64,000 bases of DNA from 20CM-2-55-15 sp964633285 (GTDB taxonomy: Bacteria; Acidobacteriota; Terriglobia; 20CM-2-55-15): NCBI GenBank assembly GCA_964633285.1, contig CAZWGA010000017.1:29050-93049 (forward strand), read 5' to 3'. Below the pieces are notes generated by a model, which did no database searches, was not told the DNA's origin, and was given only the letters and a program-made list of their open reading frames with translations. Every line of letters begins with the position of its first letter. Position 1 is the first letter of the stretch. This document shows positions 16,556 through 25,631 of the stretch, piece by piece. Both the position numbers and the translations under genes were made by a program.

Positions 16556-17809
16556 CTATTGTGTTGGACTGACGCGGAATGCGGCTCGATCGATCTCAGC
16601 GCCACGCAGATAGACCGATGAGATCTTCCGCGTGTTCACGATATTGTCGAGGGGGTTCGCGTCGAGGACAATGAAGTCGGCGCTCTTGTTGGCTTCAATT
16701 GTTCCCACATCGTTCATCCGCAGGAATTGAGCGCCGTTTCGCGTTGCCGCGACGATCACCTGCATTGGCGTCATTCCGGCCGCGACCATGTCTTCCATTT
16801 CGATGTGCGGCGCGTAGGGAGTATTGCCATCCGTCCCAAGGACGATCTTGACGCCGGCGGCGTTCATCTTCGCCAGATTACGAGCCTGAATCGACCAGAA
16901 CCGGTGCGCCTCGGCGTTGTCCTTGTTTGCAGCCTCGAGTCTCTGGAAATCCGCCGCGGGAATGCTCACGCGAAGCCAAGAGAGATCCGTCGGGACGCCC
17001 CGGTCCGGCATATTCGGACCCAGCACGAGATTGGGATGCTGTTTCACGATGGCCATGAACTCATCGTCCAGGTCCTTATCGCGAACGCCATGCGCGAACG
17101 CATCAAGGCCGGCGCGGAGAGTTCCTTTGGCATCGTCGAGCGTGTAGATATGCGAGATAGTCCGCAGACCCTTCTTGTGCGCTTCGTCGATGATGGCGGT
17201 GTAGAGTTCAGGCGGCAGCTTCTTGACGGTTCCCATCCGGTCGTCAACCCAGAATTTGATGATGTCGACTTTCTTCGCGGCCTCTTCGTCGACCGCCGCG
17301 CGGGCCTCTGCAACAGTGGTGACCCAGTGCGGGGCCATTGTGCGTCCCGGTTCGGGACCCGTGATGCCACGGCCTGCGGTGAAGAAGCGCGCCGCGCCTG
17401 GAATCTTTCCTGCTGCGGTTTCGGTTCGGATCTGGAACGAGACGTCGGTCGTATCCTGTCCGAGACTCTGCGCCGCACCGACACCGTAATACGCGCGCCG
17501 CGTCAGATCGTTGATCAGCATCTCGCGCGTTTGACTCAGATGGGTATGCGTGTCAATGATCATCGGCATCACGGTTTTGCCGGCAAGGCTGACGCGCGCC
17601 GCGCCGGCGGGAACCTTCAGGGCGCCGGCCCGGCCGACCTGAGTGATTCGATTTCCTGCGACTATGAACGCGGCGTTCTCGATCGGCGCGCGGCCGTCGC
17701 CGATGATGACGCGCGCACCTTCGAAAACCGTTACCGCCGGTGTCTGTGCGAGAATTGCCGCGGATGAAGCCGCGACTGACGCCAGGACAAGAAGTTTCAT
17801 TCGATACAT
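16556..17809 (-). CDS. Secreted amidohydrolase (imidazolonepropionase-like)
   Basis: 417 residues with signal peptide (MYRMKLLVLASVAASSAAILAQ). GGGAGG 4 bp before ATG 17809 supports this start. The amidohydrolase features are the N-terminal composite beta domain (VFEGARVIIGDGR), metal ligands in DTHTHLS, a His in TISHIYTLDD and one in AFAHGVRD, and the Asp in VLGTDGNTPYAP. It ends with SADFIVLDANPLDNI, the typical closing strand. It hydrolyses a cyclic amide or related bond in the periplasm. Substrate unknown. Confidence 0.88.
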   Translation of the reverse strand: MYRMKLLVLASVAASSAAILAQTPAVTVFEGARVIIGDGRAPIENAAFIVAGNRITQVGRAGALKVPAGAARVSLAGKTVMPMIIDTHTHLSQTREMLINDLTRRAYYGVGAAQSLGQDTTDVSFQIRTETAAGKIPGAARFFTAGRGITGPEPGRTMAPHWVTTVAEARAAVDEEAAKKVDIIKFWVDDRMGTVKKLPPELYTAIIDEAHKKGLRTISHIYTLDDAKGTLRAGLDAFAHGVRDKDLDDEFMAIVKQHPNLVLGPNMPDRGVPTDLSWLRVSIPAADFQRLEAANKDNAEAHRFWSIQARNLAKMNAAGVKIVLGTDGNTPYAPHIEMEDMVAAGMTPMQVIVAATRNGAQFLRMNDVGTIEANKSADFIVLDANPLDNIVNTRKISSVYLRGAEIDRAAFRVSPTQ

Positions 17810-17955
17810 GGGGCCTCCCGTGAAAGCAACGATGCAATCAAGTGAGTCTTTGCGTTGCCCGTTGTCAGGTCACGGTCTCCATATTCCGATTGCCTGCCGA
17901 TAAATGTATATAAAAATCGAGGACGCTGCTGTGCGTGGACGGCATCGGCTACGCG

Positions 17956-19320
17956 TCAGATGAACCCGAGATTCCTTACAGGAAAGTTCGGCAACGTTGG
18001 GAACAACCCATCTAATTGGTTGTCGGCTGCGCCGTACCACTGAGCGAGTGTTGCGCCATACTGCGCCAGCGAAAGGCCGGGCAGCATGACGCCGCGCGGA
18101 TCCGCAAAGTCATCGGCAGTCGAATTGAAGTTTGCGTAATTCGTCATCAGCGGAAATCTTCCGTAGAACCGTCCACCCTGAACGGCTCCGCCAAGTATCA
18201 GATGATGATTTCCCCAGCCATGATCGGAGCCGGATCCGCTCGGTTGCAGCGTGCGTCCGAAGTCGGAAAGCGTAAATGTTGTGACCTGCTGATCGACACC
18301 CAGTTGAATCGTGGCTGCGTAAAACGCATCCAGCGCCTGACTGACCTGCTGGAGATTGTCCTGTTGCTGCCAGGACTGTCCTCCATGTGTGTCAAATGCG
18401 CCAAGGCTGCAAAAGAAAATCTGGCGGCCGATACCGATCTGCGCATTCAGGCTGATGACGTGCGCGATTTCCTTCAGTTGATTTCCGAGCGAGGTTGAAG
18501 GAAACGGTTTCACGAAAGTCGTAGAGCCCGCGGCAGCAGCAAGGATCGGACTCAGATTCATCGCCGCCGCGAGTGAACGATTCGCGTAGTCCATGATGAG
18601 GTTTCCACTCGGCGTACTCACGATCTGCATTTCAGCATTCAGGCGGGCCTGGCCTGCGGAGGCGGGCCACAATCCTGCCGCATTCTGGCTCATATAGTTT
18701 CCCGGCTGAAGACTGGTTCCAGGCACCTGAGCGCCGGCGCAAAACAGAGCAGGGCTGTTCATCGAAATCGAGGCGGGAAACTGGGAGCCGGCGTTGTAGT
18801 TGTAGGCCGATTGCATCAGATCGACACAGCGTCCACCCCATCCGCTGCTTCCACTCGAGTTGGGATAACCCGTCTGCATCTGGATGACCTGATCCTGATG
18901 GGACCGCAGATTGGCGGGCAGTGGAAAACTCGGATTGTTCTGGTTCGCATAGGTTGTCGGTTGCACGAGCATTCCAACATTCGATAGAACTGCCAGCTTT
19001 CCCTGGTTATAAAGCGCCTTCATTTCGGGCATGCTGAAGTGGAAGCCGAATGGGCCCTGCACCGCGTCGTTCACGCCAAGTAATTGATTCATGCCGAGAG
19101 CAAGACTCGGCCGCGCCTGCGAATACGCGCTGTATTGCGGACCGGCGAGCGGCACCACCATGTTATGTCCGTCGTTGCCGCCAAGCAGAAAGCAGCAGAC
19201 GAGAGCTTTATAGTCACTCGCAGCCTGGACTTTGCTCAGTTGTCCGAGTCCGGCGAGCATTCCGAAGCTCGCGCTAAGTTGCAGGAATTTCCGGCGAGAG
19301 ACCACTGATTGTTTATTCAT
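17956..19320 (-). CDS. DUF1501 protein, Tat-exported
   Basis: 454 residues; Tat signal SRRKFLQLSASFGMLAG at residues about 8-24. The body matches DUF1501: FLLGGNDGHNMVVP near residue 50, FFCSLGAFDTHGGQ, TFTLSDFGRTLQPSG and GSDHGWGNHHLILGG. DUF1501 is related to the sulfatase/alkaline phosphatase fold; its activity is not established. AAGGAG 7 bp upstream supports the start. It is 14 bp after the DUF1800 gene, its usual partner. Confidence 0.92.
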   Translation of the reverse strand: MNKQSVVSRRKFLQLSASFGMLAGLGQLSKVQAASDYKALVCCFLLGGNDGHNMVVPLAGPQYSAYSQARPSLALGMNQLLGVNDAVQGPFGFHFSMPEMKALYNQGKLAVLSNVGMLVQPTTYANQNNPSFPLPANLRSHQDQVIQMQTGYPNSSGSSGWGGRCVDLMQSAYNYNAGSQFPASISMNSPALFCAGAQVPGTSLQPGNYMSQNAAGLWPASAGQARLNAEMQIVSTPSGNLIMDYANRSLAAAMNLSPILAAAAGSTTFVKPFPSTSLGNQLKEIAHVISLNAQIGIGRQIFFCSLGAFDTHGGQSWQQQDNLQQVSQALDAFYAATIQLGVDQQVTTFTLSDFGRTLQPSGSGSDHGWGNHHLILGGAVQGGRFYGRFPLMTNYANFNSTADDFADPRGVMLPGLSLAQYGATLAQWYGAADNQLDGLFPTLPNFPVRNLGFI

Positions 19321-19334
19321 TCCAAACTCCTTCT

Positions 19335-21650
19335 TCAGCGTTGGACCTGGAACTCGCCCGACAGCGCTCCAAGATAAATCGCATTGATGGCCTTTTGATT
19401 GTTATCCGGCATCGATGATTGCGCATTGCCGATCGCATTGCGAACCGCCTGTGACATGCGTCCGTGCAGCAACGCGTTGTCGACGGCGTTAATAAGATTG
19501 TTTGAATTGCCTGCCAGATTCACGAACTGGGAAATCCTCGGATTCGATGGATATTGGTAAAGCATCCCATAGAGGAAATTGGCACGGTTGACCGCGTCGC
19601 TTGCCGCGTATATCTGGAACTCCGGTCCGAATAATCCACCGCCTTTGGGGATTTTGAAGAGCGGAGAGTAGTGGCCGAACACCGACGCCGGATCGAGAAT
19701 GCCTTCGTTCATGCCATACATGAGGTAGTTGAAACCCGACGCCCCGCCAATGCCGTAGCCCATGGCGCGGCTGAATGACAGCAGAAATTGAACGGGTGTT
19801 CTAAGCCGTCCGAAATCCGCGGGCGGAGTATCATTTCGCGCTTCGGGATTCATGAGGATTTCCTGGATGACCGCTTTCATGTCGCCACGAACTCCACTGC
19901 CATTGTCGTTGAATTTGCCGGCGACGGCTGCGATGTAGGCCGGGCTTGGATTGCTTGTCACCAAAGCTCGGATGAGCCGGGTTGCAACGAAGGGTCCGGT
20001 ATTCGGATGGTTGAAGATGATATTGATCGCATCATCCACATCCTTCTGAATCGATTGTCCGGCCGGAATGGTCACACCCAGTATCGTCTTGGACTGCCCG
20101 TTGTGTCCCGGAGGATATGGCGCCATAGGCCCGGCGTAATAAGCGCCGTTCGGTACGGTGTGATTGGTATTGTCGTACGTCCAACCGGTCAGCGCTTTCG
20201 CAAGCTGGACCACATCGAACTGCGAATACGTTGGAACGGGCTGTCCCATCGCGTCGAGTTGAATCGAACCGTCGAGATTGAGCTTTGCCAATCCGATAGA
20301 GAAAAGTTGCATGAGCTCGCGCGGGTAATTTTCGTTAGGCGCGCCGCTGTAGACGCCGCTGTTTGCAAGGTCGAGATAGTGGCCCATCGACGCATCGAGT
20401 GTGATTTCTTTCAACAGAGAGCGATAATTGCCAAACGCGTTTTTGCTCAGGATTCTCAGCCACGGAATCAACTCATCGCCATTCGTATTCTTGTTCATCG
20501 CGATCACAATGATCTCGCTGAGCGCGTAAATGACGCGTTGCCGCAATTGATCCGGGCTATTTCCGAGATTCGAGTAGAACTCGTCCTGAGCCATGGAACG
20601 ATCCCCCATCGGCCACGCGGCTTCGGGCATTGCAAACTGTTCGTCGATGTACGCCTGTATCCCGATCTGCCTCAGGTGAGCCATGTCCTGCGCCGTCGGT
20701 CCAAAAGTTGCCTGATCGAGAAATCGCGCGTTCGTGATCGCCGCCGGATCTTTGATCGTGACGATAGCGGTGCCCATGCTCGACGTGTTTGCAACAGAAA
20801 CGGCCGACACCGTCACCATTCCAGTGATAGGAACGACAACCGGCGCCGTATACAAGCCGTTGACATCGATGACGCCGTTCGATGGATCACCGGCCGGTAC
20901 TCCGTTGACCTGCCATGTCACGCTTTGATTCGTTGTGTTGCTGACCACGGCCTGAAATTGCTGTGTGGCCGCAGGCGCAACAGTTGGAGACGCGGGCGCG
21001 ACACTCACCGTGATCGGTGATGGATTGGGCGCGGGCTGCTGGGGCGTTCCCGATCCCACAACCAGAGTGGCTGCTGCTGAAACAGAACCCGGGCCCGGAT
21101 TGGCGACAGTAACTTGCACGTTTCCGCTTGTTGTGGCATTTCCATTCGCTTTCAACGCGCTCATGGACAGATACGTCGTTTGCAGAGGTGCACCGTTCCA
21201 TCGGACCTGCGCACCATTCACAAAATTACTTCCCGTAACGGAAATGGTGAATGCTCCCAGGGGTATGGAATACGGGCTGATGCTTGCGATTACGGGCGCC
21301 TTGTAGATGACATACACATTCGCCGATGCAGACTGCGCGGGATCTTCCACGCTCGTCGCCGTAACCTTGACCATGTATCCTGCAGGAGGAACCACAGGCG
21401 CTTTGTAATGGCCCATGGCATCGATGGATCCTATGGTGCTGAGATCGCCGCCCGATATTCCATTAACAGCCCAGGTCACGGCCGGCGTCATCATGGAACC
21501 CGTCACCATGGCCGTGAAATTCCGGTCCATTCCTGCTGTAACCGCCGCACCCGTCGGACTGATCGAGACCGCGATACCGGCCGGCCGTGACAGCGCGATT
21601 ATGGTTAGAAACAGCACACCTGCAAATCCCAAAAAGATCCTTCGATACAC
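19335..21650 (-). CDS. DUF1800 protein with Ig-like and IPT/TIG domains, secreted
   Basis: 771 residues from GTG at 21650, chosen because AAGGAG sits 7 bp upstream (21658-21663) and a signal peptide follows at once (YRRIFLGFAGVLFLTII). An upstream in-frame ATG at 21782 would add 44 residues before the signal. Domains in order: Ig-like (about 30-115), IPT/TIG-like (about 120-200), a second Ig-like (about 210-305), then DUF1800 (about 310-771, ARFLDQATFGPTAQD, ENYPRELMQLFSIGL, LTGWTYDN). It is likely surface or periplasmic and works with the DUF1501 protein. Function unknown. Confidence 0.9.
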   Translation of the reverse strand: MYRRIFLGFAGVLFLTIIALSRPAGIAVSISPTGAAVTAGMDRNFTAMVTGSMMTPAVTWAVNGISGGDLSTIGSIDAMGHYKAPVVPPAGYMVKVTATSVEDPAQSASANVYVIYKAPVIASISPYSIPLGAFTISVTGSNFVNGAQVRWNGAPLQTTYLSMSALKANGNATTSGNVQVTVANPGPGSVSAAATLVVGSGTPQQPAPNPSPITVSVAPASPTVAPAATQQFQAVVSNTTNQSVTWQVNGVPAGDPSNGVIDVNGLYTAPVVVPITGMVTVSAVSVANTSSMGTAIVTIKDPAAITNARFLDQATFGPTAQDMAHLRQIGIQAYIDEQFAMPEAAWPMGDRSMAQDEFYSNLGNSPDQLRQRVIYALSEIIVIAMNKNTNGDELIPWLRILSKNAFGNYRSLLKEITLDASMGHYLDLANSGVYSGAPNENYPRELMQLFSIGLAKLNLDGSIQLDAMGQPVPTYSQFDVVQLAKALTGWTYDNTNHTVPNGAYYAGPMAPYPPGHNGQSKTILGVTIPAGQSIQKDVDDAINIIFNHPNTGPFVATRLIRALVTSNPSPAYIAAVAGKFNDNGSGVRGDMKAVIQEILMNPEARNDTPPADFGRLRTPVQFLLSFSRAMGYGIGGASGFNYLMYGMNEGILDPASVFGHYSPLFKIPKGGGLFGPEFQIYAASDAVNRANFLYGMLYQYPSNPRISQFVNLAGNSNNLINAVDNALLHGRMSQAVRNAIGNAQSSMPDNNQKAINAIYLGALSGEFQVQR

Positions 21651-21657
21651 GCGCTTT

Positions 21658-21663
21658 CTCCTT
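21658..21663 (-). promoter_or_regulatory. Ribosome binding site that decides the DUF1800 start
   Basis: AAGGAG on the minus strand, 7 bp before GTG 21650. No comparable site precedes the longer ATG start at 21782. Confidence 0.7.
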
Positions 21664-21915
21664 TTCAGCAAACCGCCATCGTCGATTGGCAGCGCACAAT
21701 GAAAATCGCAAGAATGGCGGAAGGCTTGCAATCCTATACCCAGGACAAAAAATCCAAACAATTCAGGAATTTGAAAAAACACGCGAACGGCGGGTTAACA
21801 ATATTTGTCGCTCGATCTGACAAAAAGGAAGAATGTCATTGCGACAGAGCCTCGGCTGGTTATCTATTGATACGTTCAAGTTCATAATAGAGGGCCTGCC
21901 GGCAGAGGGACGTAT

Positions 21916-23178
21916 ATGAATAGAAGGACTGTTTTCGGTATTGCAGCAAGCCTGTTGATGAGTTTGTCTTTTGCGGTGGCTCAGGGAATCCACAATGCCC
22001 CGCGTCCACCGGCGCAGACAGGAACACCTCCGGGCGAAAGCGCGACGCCGGACGGCTATGCGCCAATTCCCGCGTGGCTCGGCCAGACGCGCGCCGCGCG
22101 CCCGGCGAAGACCGCCGAATACAACGTCGAGACAGTCGCCGAAGGGCTGAATGGCGCGTTCTCTTTTAACTTCCTGCCGGACGGCCGAATGATCGTGGCC
22201 GAGCGTCCGGGACACATCCGTCTTGTCGGCAAAGATGGCAAGGTGTCGGAGATTATGGGACTGCCTTCGAATCTCTGGGCCCGCGGCCAGGGACTGTTCG
22301 AAGTGCGTCCGGACCGCGCTTTCGCAACGAACAGGACTGTATACCTTACTTACACGGTTCTTCCGGATGGCGCCAACCCGGATGCATTGCCCCGCAGTCC
22401 GGGCGTTCTCGTGGTTTCTCGCGCCCGGCTCTCAATCGACGACAAGCGCATCGAAGATATAAAGATCCTGCTCAACTGCGAAGGAACGCTGGGACGAGTG
22501 CTCCAGGCGCCGGACGGTACGCTTCTGGTGACGTCATCGATCCCGGCAGGTCTTGGAATCAACTCTGTGGACTGGCCGCAGCCGCAGGCTCTCGATAGCA
22601 ACATGGGCAAGATACTCCGGATCAACACCGACAGCTCAATACCAAAGGACAATCCTTTTACGGGCCGCGCCGGCGCGCATCCTGAGATTTATGCGCTGGG
22701 ATTTCGGGATATTCAGGGAATCGCGATTCATCCCCGCACCGGCAAACTCTGGACAAGCGAGCACGGGCCGCGGGGCGGCGACGAGATCAACGCAGTCGAG
22801 AAGGGAAAGAATTACGGGTTTCCCGTTATCGGATACGGCCACGAGTACAACGGAAAGTCCATCAACGGAGATAAGACAGCTCAAGAGGGCATGGAGCAAC
22901 CCGTTTACTTCTGGACTCCCGACATCGCCCCCGCCGGAATTTCTTTTTATACCGGCAAACTTTTTCCCGCATGGCAGGGAGACCTCTTTGTTGCGGAACT
23001 GGCCGGCCGAACACTGGTGCGTCTCGTCTTGAACGGCGAGCGCGTTGTCGCCGAAGAACGGTTGCTGACCGGCCTCAACGCCAGAATTCGCGGAGTGAAC
23101 GAGGGCCCGGACGGCGCGTTGTATGTGATGACCGACGGAAACGGCGGCAAGATCCTGAAGCTTACGCCGAAGAAGTGA
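21916..23178 (+). CDS. PQQ-dependent aldose sugar dehydrogenase-like protein, secreted
   Basis: 420 residues with signal peptide (residues 1-23). The six-blade propeller of the soluble glucose/aldose dehydrogenase family is evident: FNFLPDGRMIVAERPGHIRLV, GQGLFEVRPD, RDIQGIAIHPRTGKLWTSEHGPRGGDEINAV, KGKNYGFPVIGYGHEYNG and GPDGALYVMTDGNGGKI. The family oxidises sugars in the periplasm using PQQ. It is divergent from DUF1800 with a 265-bp gap that must contain both promoters. Confidence 0.9.
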   Translation: MNRRTVFGIAASLLMSLSFAVAQGIHNAPRPPAQTGTPPGESATPDGYAPIPAWLGQTRAARPAKTAEYNVETVAEGLNGAFSFNFLPDGRMIVAERPGHIRLVGKDGKVSEIMGLPSNLWARGQGLFEVRPDRAFATNRTVYLTYTVLPDGANPDALPRSPGVLVVSRARLSIDDKRIEDIKILLNCEGTLGRVLQAPDGTLLVTSSIPAGLGINSVDWPQPQALDSNMGKILRINTDSSIPKDNPFTGRAGAHPEIYALGFRDIQGIAIHPRTGKLWTSEHGPRGGDEINAVEKGKNYGFPVIGYGHEYNGKSINGDKTAQEGMEQPVYFWTPDIAPAGISFYTGKLFPAWQGDLFVAELAGRTLVRLVLNGERVVAEERLLTGLNARIRGVNEGPDGALYVMTDGNGGKILKLTPKK

Positions 23179-23242
23179 CAGTTATCGTAAGATCCCAAGT
23201 TTGTTCATGTCGAGAGTGAGCGACAGTGGTATAAAAAGAATT

Positions 23243-23476
23243 ATGGCTGCGATGATTACATCCGATCCGAACGTGATGATGGGCAAACCCGTCATTGCCG
23301 GCACGAGGATTACTGTTGAACTGATCCTTGAAAAACTCGCGGCAGGTGAGTCCATGGGTCAGATCATCGCTTCCCATCCTCGCCTCACCGAGGAAGCAAT
23401 TCGCGCTGCGCTAGCCTTCGCATCCCAAGCTCTAAAGGGTGATATCGTTTATCCGCTGTCGACTCCCACAAAGTGA
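23243..23476 (+). CDS. DUF433 antitoxin-like protein
   Basis: 77 residues from ATG 23243 (23252 is another option; a longer frame to 23201 looks spurious). ITSDPNVMMGKPVIAGTRITVELILEKL... is the typical DUF433 pattern with a winged-helix-like DNA-binding region. DUF433 proteins are usually paired with DUF5615 PIN-like toxins, as here. Its stop overlaps the toxin GTG by 4 bp (GTGA). Confidence 0.85.
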   Translation: MAAMITSDPNVMMGKPVIAGTRITVELILEKLAAGESMGQIIASHPRLTEEAIRAALAFASQALKGDIVYPLSTPTK

Positions 23477-23725
23477 ACTTTCTTGCCGACGAAGGAGTAG
23501 AACGTGAAATCGTCGACGCTCTTCGTTCCCAAGGCCATGACGTTCTCTATGTCGCCGAGATGTCTCCCGGCATCAACGACGGTGAGGTTTTGGATCTCGC
23601 GAACAAAGCCTCGTCCATCCTGATTACGTCCGACAAAGACTTCGGCGACCTCGGGACATCCGCCAGCTTTAGGAAGGACGCAGCATCTATCTCGCCATTG
23701 CGGAGGAGTGATACTATGCCCCAAG
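23473..23725 (+). pseudogene. Broken DUF5615 PIN-like toxin
   Basis: The GTG start at 23473 gives MNFLADEGVEREIVDALR...GHDVLYV and a second acidic cluster ITSDKDFGDL (about residues 52-61), the N-terminal half of a DUF5615 toxin. After that the family's usual C-terminal strand (the VxLLRL type) is missing in this frame. The frame stays open to 24084, but beyond about 23660 it reads unrelated sequence, and from 23727 it runs out of frame through vsr. In another frame HCGGVILC at about 23692-23715 resembles the lost strand. I infer a frameshift or truncation, perhaps from the arrival of the vsr island. Confidence 0.6.
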
Positions 23726-23726
23726 G

Positions 23727-24218
23727 GTGGATAACGTCGATACAAATACACGATCACGAATCATGGCAGCGATCCGGTCGCGAGGAAACAGTTCGACCGA
23801 ATGGCGGCTTCGCGGTGCTCTGGTACGCGCTGGCATCCGTGGTTGGCGCATGCACACGGCTGAATTGTATGGCAGACCTGATTTTGTGTTTGACCGCGAA
23901 CGCCTTGCCGTATTTGTTGATGGCTGCTATTGGCACTCCTGCCCAGATTGCGGAAGACCCCCACTGTCAAATCTCAATTATTGGACCGGGAAATTACAGC
24001 GGAACATTGACCGGGATCAGGCGGTTAGTAAGAAGTTGCGCCATGCAGGTTGGCGAGTGCTCAGAATTTGGGAGCATGAACTAGAACTTCCGTCAACTGT
24101 TATCCGCAAACTGGGCCGTCTCTTACGCACTCAGCCGAAAAGCTCGTTTGCCACGGCGTTGCGTGATTCAACCGCTAGTAAATTGTCTTGCAAGGACAGG
24201 AAGTCAAAGTCCAAGTGA
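23727..24218 (+). CDS. vsr: Very short patch repair endonuclease Vsr
   Basis: 163 residues, GTG start. It matches Vsr throughout: VDTNTRSRIMAAIRSRG at the start, then RPDFVFDRERLAVFVDGCYWHSC (catalytic Asp and zinc/His region, residues about 50-72), and GWRVLRIWEHEL. The enzyme nicks next to T:G mismatches left by deamination of 5-methylcytosine and so protects sites of a cytosine-C5 methylase, here the gene at 25632-26804. Its last 88 bp overlap the 3' end of the convergent nuclease gene. Confidence 0.93.
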   Translation: MDNVDTNTRSRIMAAIRSRGNSSTEWRLRGALVRAGIRGWRMHTAELYGRPDFVFDRERLAVFVDGCYWHSCPDCGRPPLSNLNYWTGKLQRNIDRDQAVSKKLRHAGWRVLRIWEHELELPSTVIRKLGRLLRTQPKSSFATALRDSTASKLSCKDRKSKSK

Positions 24219-25630
24219 TTATTGACAAAGTCTATGCACCAAGTGCCGGGCGGCACTTGAGCGGCGACTGCCAAAACGCACCTACGCGGCGTCGTGGATT
24301 GGAACTGTCGTAGATATTCGTAATGCAAAACTTGCCCTATCGCGTACCGCAACCTTGAGATGAAGTTTCGAGGAGTGACGCTTTTCACCTCCACTAAGAA
24401 CTCCAACTCCCGAAACTGAACTAAAAGATCAACGGTTGCTGGATCTTCAAATACGTTTGCGCCACGAGCTGTACAAGTCGAGGCAATTAGATTCACCATT
24501 GCATCGTGTAATCGATGTGCACTTTCCGCCAAGTCGGCGCTATACACGGATTCAATACTACGCGACCCATGTCGCCCGTCCTTGGATTCGATTGCCTGAA
24601 ACTGTCGCAACTCGATTTGGCGTGCCACGAGTGATTCAGTATCACTTTGACTCTCCTCCATACCTTCCTGCCCGCCAATATATTGTTCAGCTAAGACAAT
24701 CGTTTCTGACGGCGGAATAAGTGGAATCGCAAGGTCAAGTGTACCGAAGTATGCGTACCACTCGCGGCGCGCAAAATCCGCTGGATCACTAGCAAACCAA
24801 AAACCTGCGGGTTGGGCTAAGAGGTCACACATTGAGTCAAGGTCTTCACGGTTTTCATTGCCGAAGGCAGACATTGCAACATACGCCGCACTGCCGGGTG
24901 ATCCCTCGAATAGGGGCGTCAATATCAGAAACTTTATCCAGTCTTGCGCATTCCGACGTTCGCGTGATCCCAAGTCAGGAGCGCTCAAAACACCACCCCG
25001 ACGAGCTGTTATCAGCGCTGCCGCGCATGCTGGTGTATCCGAATGACTAGAACAGCGGAACAAGTATCGTTCAATCTCCGACAGCGAGAGCGAAGCCTTT
25101 TCCCCGGCGGCTTCCAGAGCACGAAAAATTTGCCAAACAAGAACGGCCGGTCGCAGCTGCACGCCACTGGCTTGTTGTAAGGCGACAAGATTGGGCACGT
25201 TTGCGAAGCGCGTGCGAGAAAGCAGAGTTCGATTTGTGGGACCGATAGGTATTTGGTGCCCGTTGGGATATTGATACCGCAGCGCTTGATAGGTAATAAG
25301 CTCAGAAAAAGAAATAGCGCCATCTAGGAAAGAAAGGCCTAAGGGCGTCGGCGTGATTTGACGCTGCACCTGGGTGGAAAAGATTAGGCCCAATTCGCTG
25401 AGAATCTGTTGATAGTCCCGCCAAGCATCTGGTTGCCCACTGTCCGTGCGAATGTTTGCCGTGAGCAGACCGTTTGCAATTATGTACTGATTGATTTCGC
25501 TAGCTGGATCACGCGAGTTCGCATACGTAACAGCCGCCCAAAGAATGTTGTAGAGGCTTGTCGGAGTCACCACACCCATGTGGTGAGTTATTCGCCACGA
25601 CCACCCGGGGAACGGCAAATCGGGAAACAT
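24131..25630 (-). CDS. Candidate type II restriction endonuclease with PD-(D/E)XK site
   Basis: 499 residues; I do not recognise the family. The C-terminus carries a convincing PD-(D/E)XK core: helix HRLHDAMVNLIAS (about 372-384), Asp401 in VDLLVQF, Glu414 and Lys416 in LVEVKS, then an amphipathic helix. The N-terminal 110 residues may be a winged helix (LYNILWAAVTYA, ILSELGLI, ITPTPLGLSFL). The ATG is 1 bp after the methylase stop, so the pair is an operon. Together with vsr this points to a restriction enzyme cutting the site that the methylase protects. The recognition sequence is unknown. Confidence 0.7.
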   Translation of the reverse strand: MFPDLPFPGWSWRITHHMGVVTPTSLYNILWAAVTYANSRDPASEINQYIIANGLLTANIRTDSGQPDAWRDYQQILSELGLIFSTQVQRQITPTPLGLSFLDGAISFSELITYQALRYQYPNGHQIPIGPTNRTLLSRTRFANVPNLVALQQASGVQLRPAVLVWQIFRALEAAGEKASLSLSEIERYLFRCSSHSDTPACAAALITARRGGVLSAPDLGSRERRNAQDWIKFLILTPLFEGSPGSAAYVAMSAFGNENREDLDSMCDLLAQPAGFWFASDPADFARREWYAYFGTLDLAIPLIPPSETIVLAEQYIGGQEGMEESQSDTESLVARQIELRQFQAIESKDGRHGSRSIESVYSADLAESAHRLHDAMVNLIASTCTARGANVFEDPATVDLLVQFRELEFLVEVKSVTPRNFISRLRYAIGQVLHYEYLRQFQSTTPRRCVLAVAAQVPPGTWCIDFVNNHLDFDFLSLQDNLLAVESRNAVANELFG

Positions 25631-25631
25631 C

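Noticed and set aside
19788..21020. Open frame of 410 codons on the plus strand opposite DUF1800
   Set aside because: Antisense shadow; the minus strand has the DUF1800 and Ig-like signatures and a good ribosome site.
24000..24020. Copy of the tRNA-Val 3' end as an attachment site
   Set aside because: Only a 10-bp match (GACCGGGATC) inside the vsr coding sequence, which is expected by chance.
23473..24084. 203-residue fusion of DUF5615 toxin with a novel C-terminus
   Set aside because: From 23727 on the frame runs across vsr, whose own frame is clearly conserved, so the extra residues are not a real domain.
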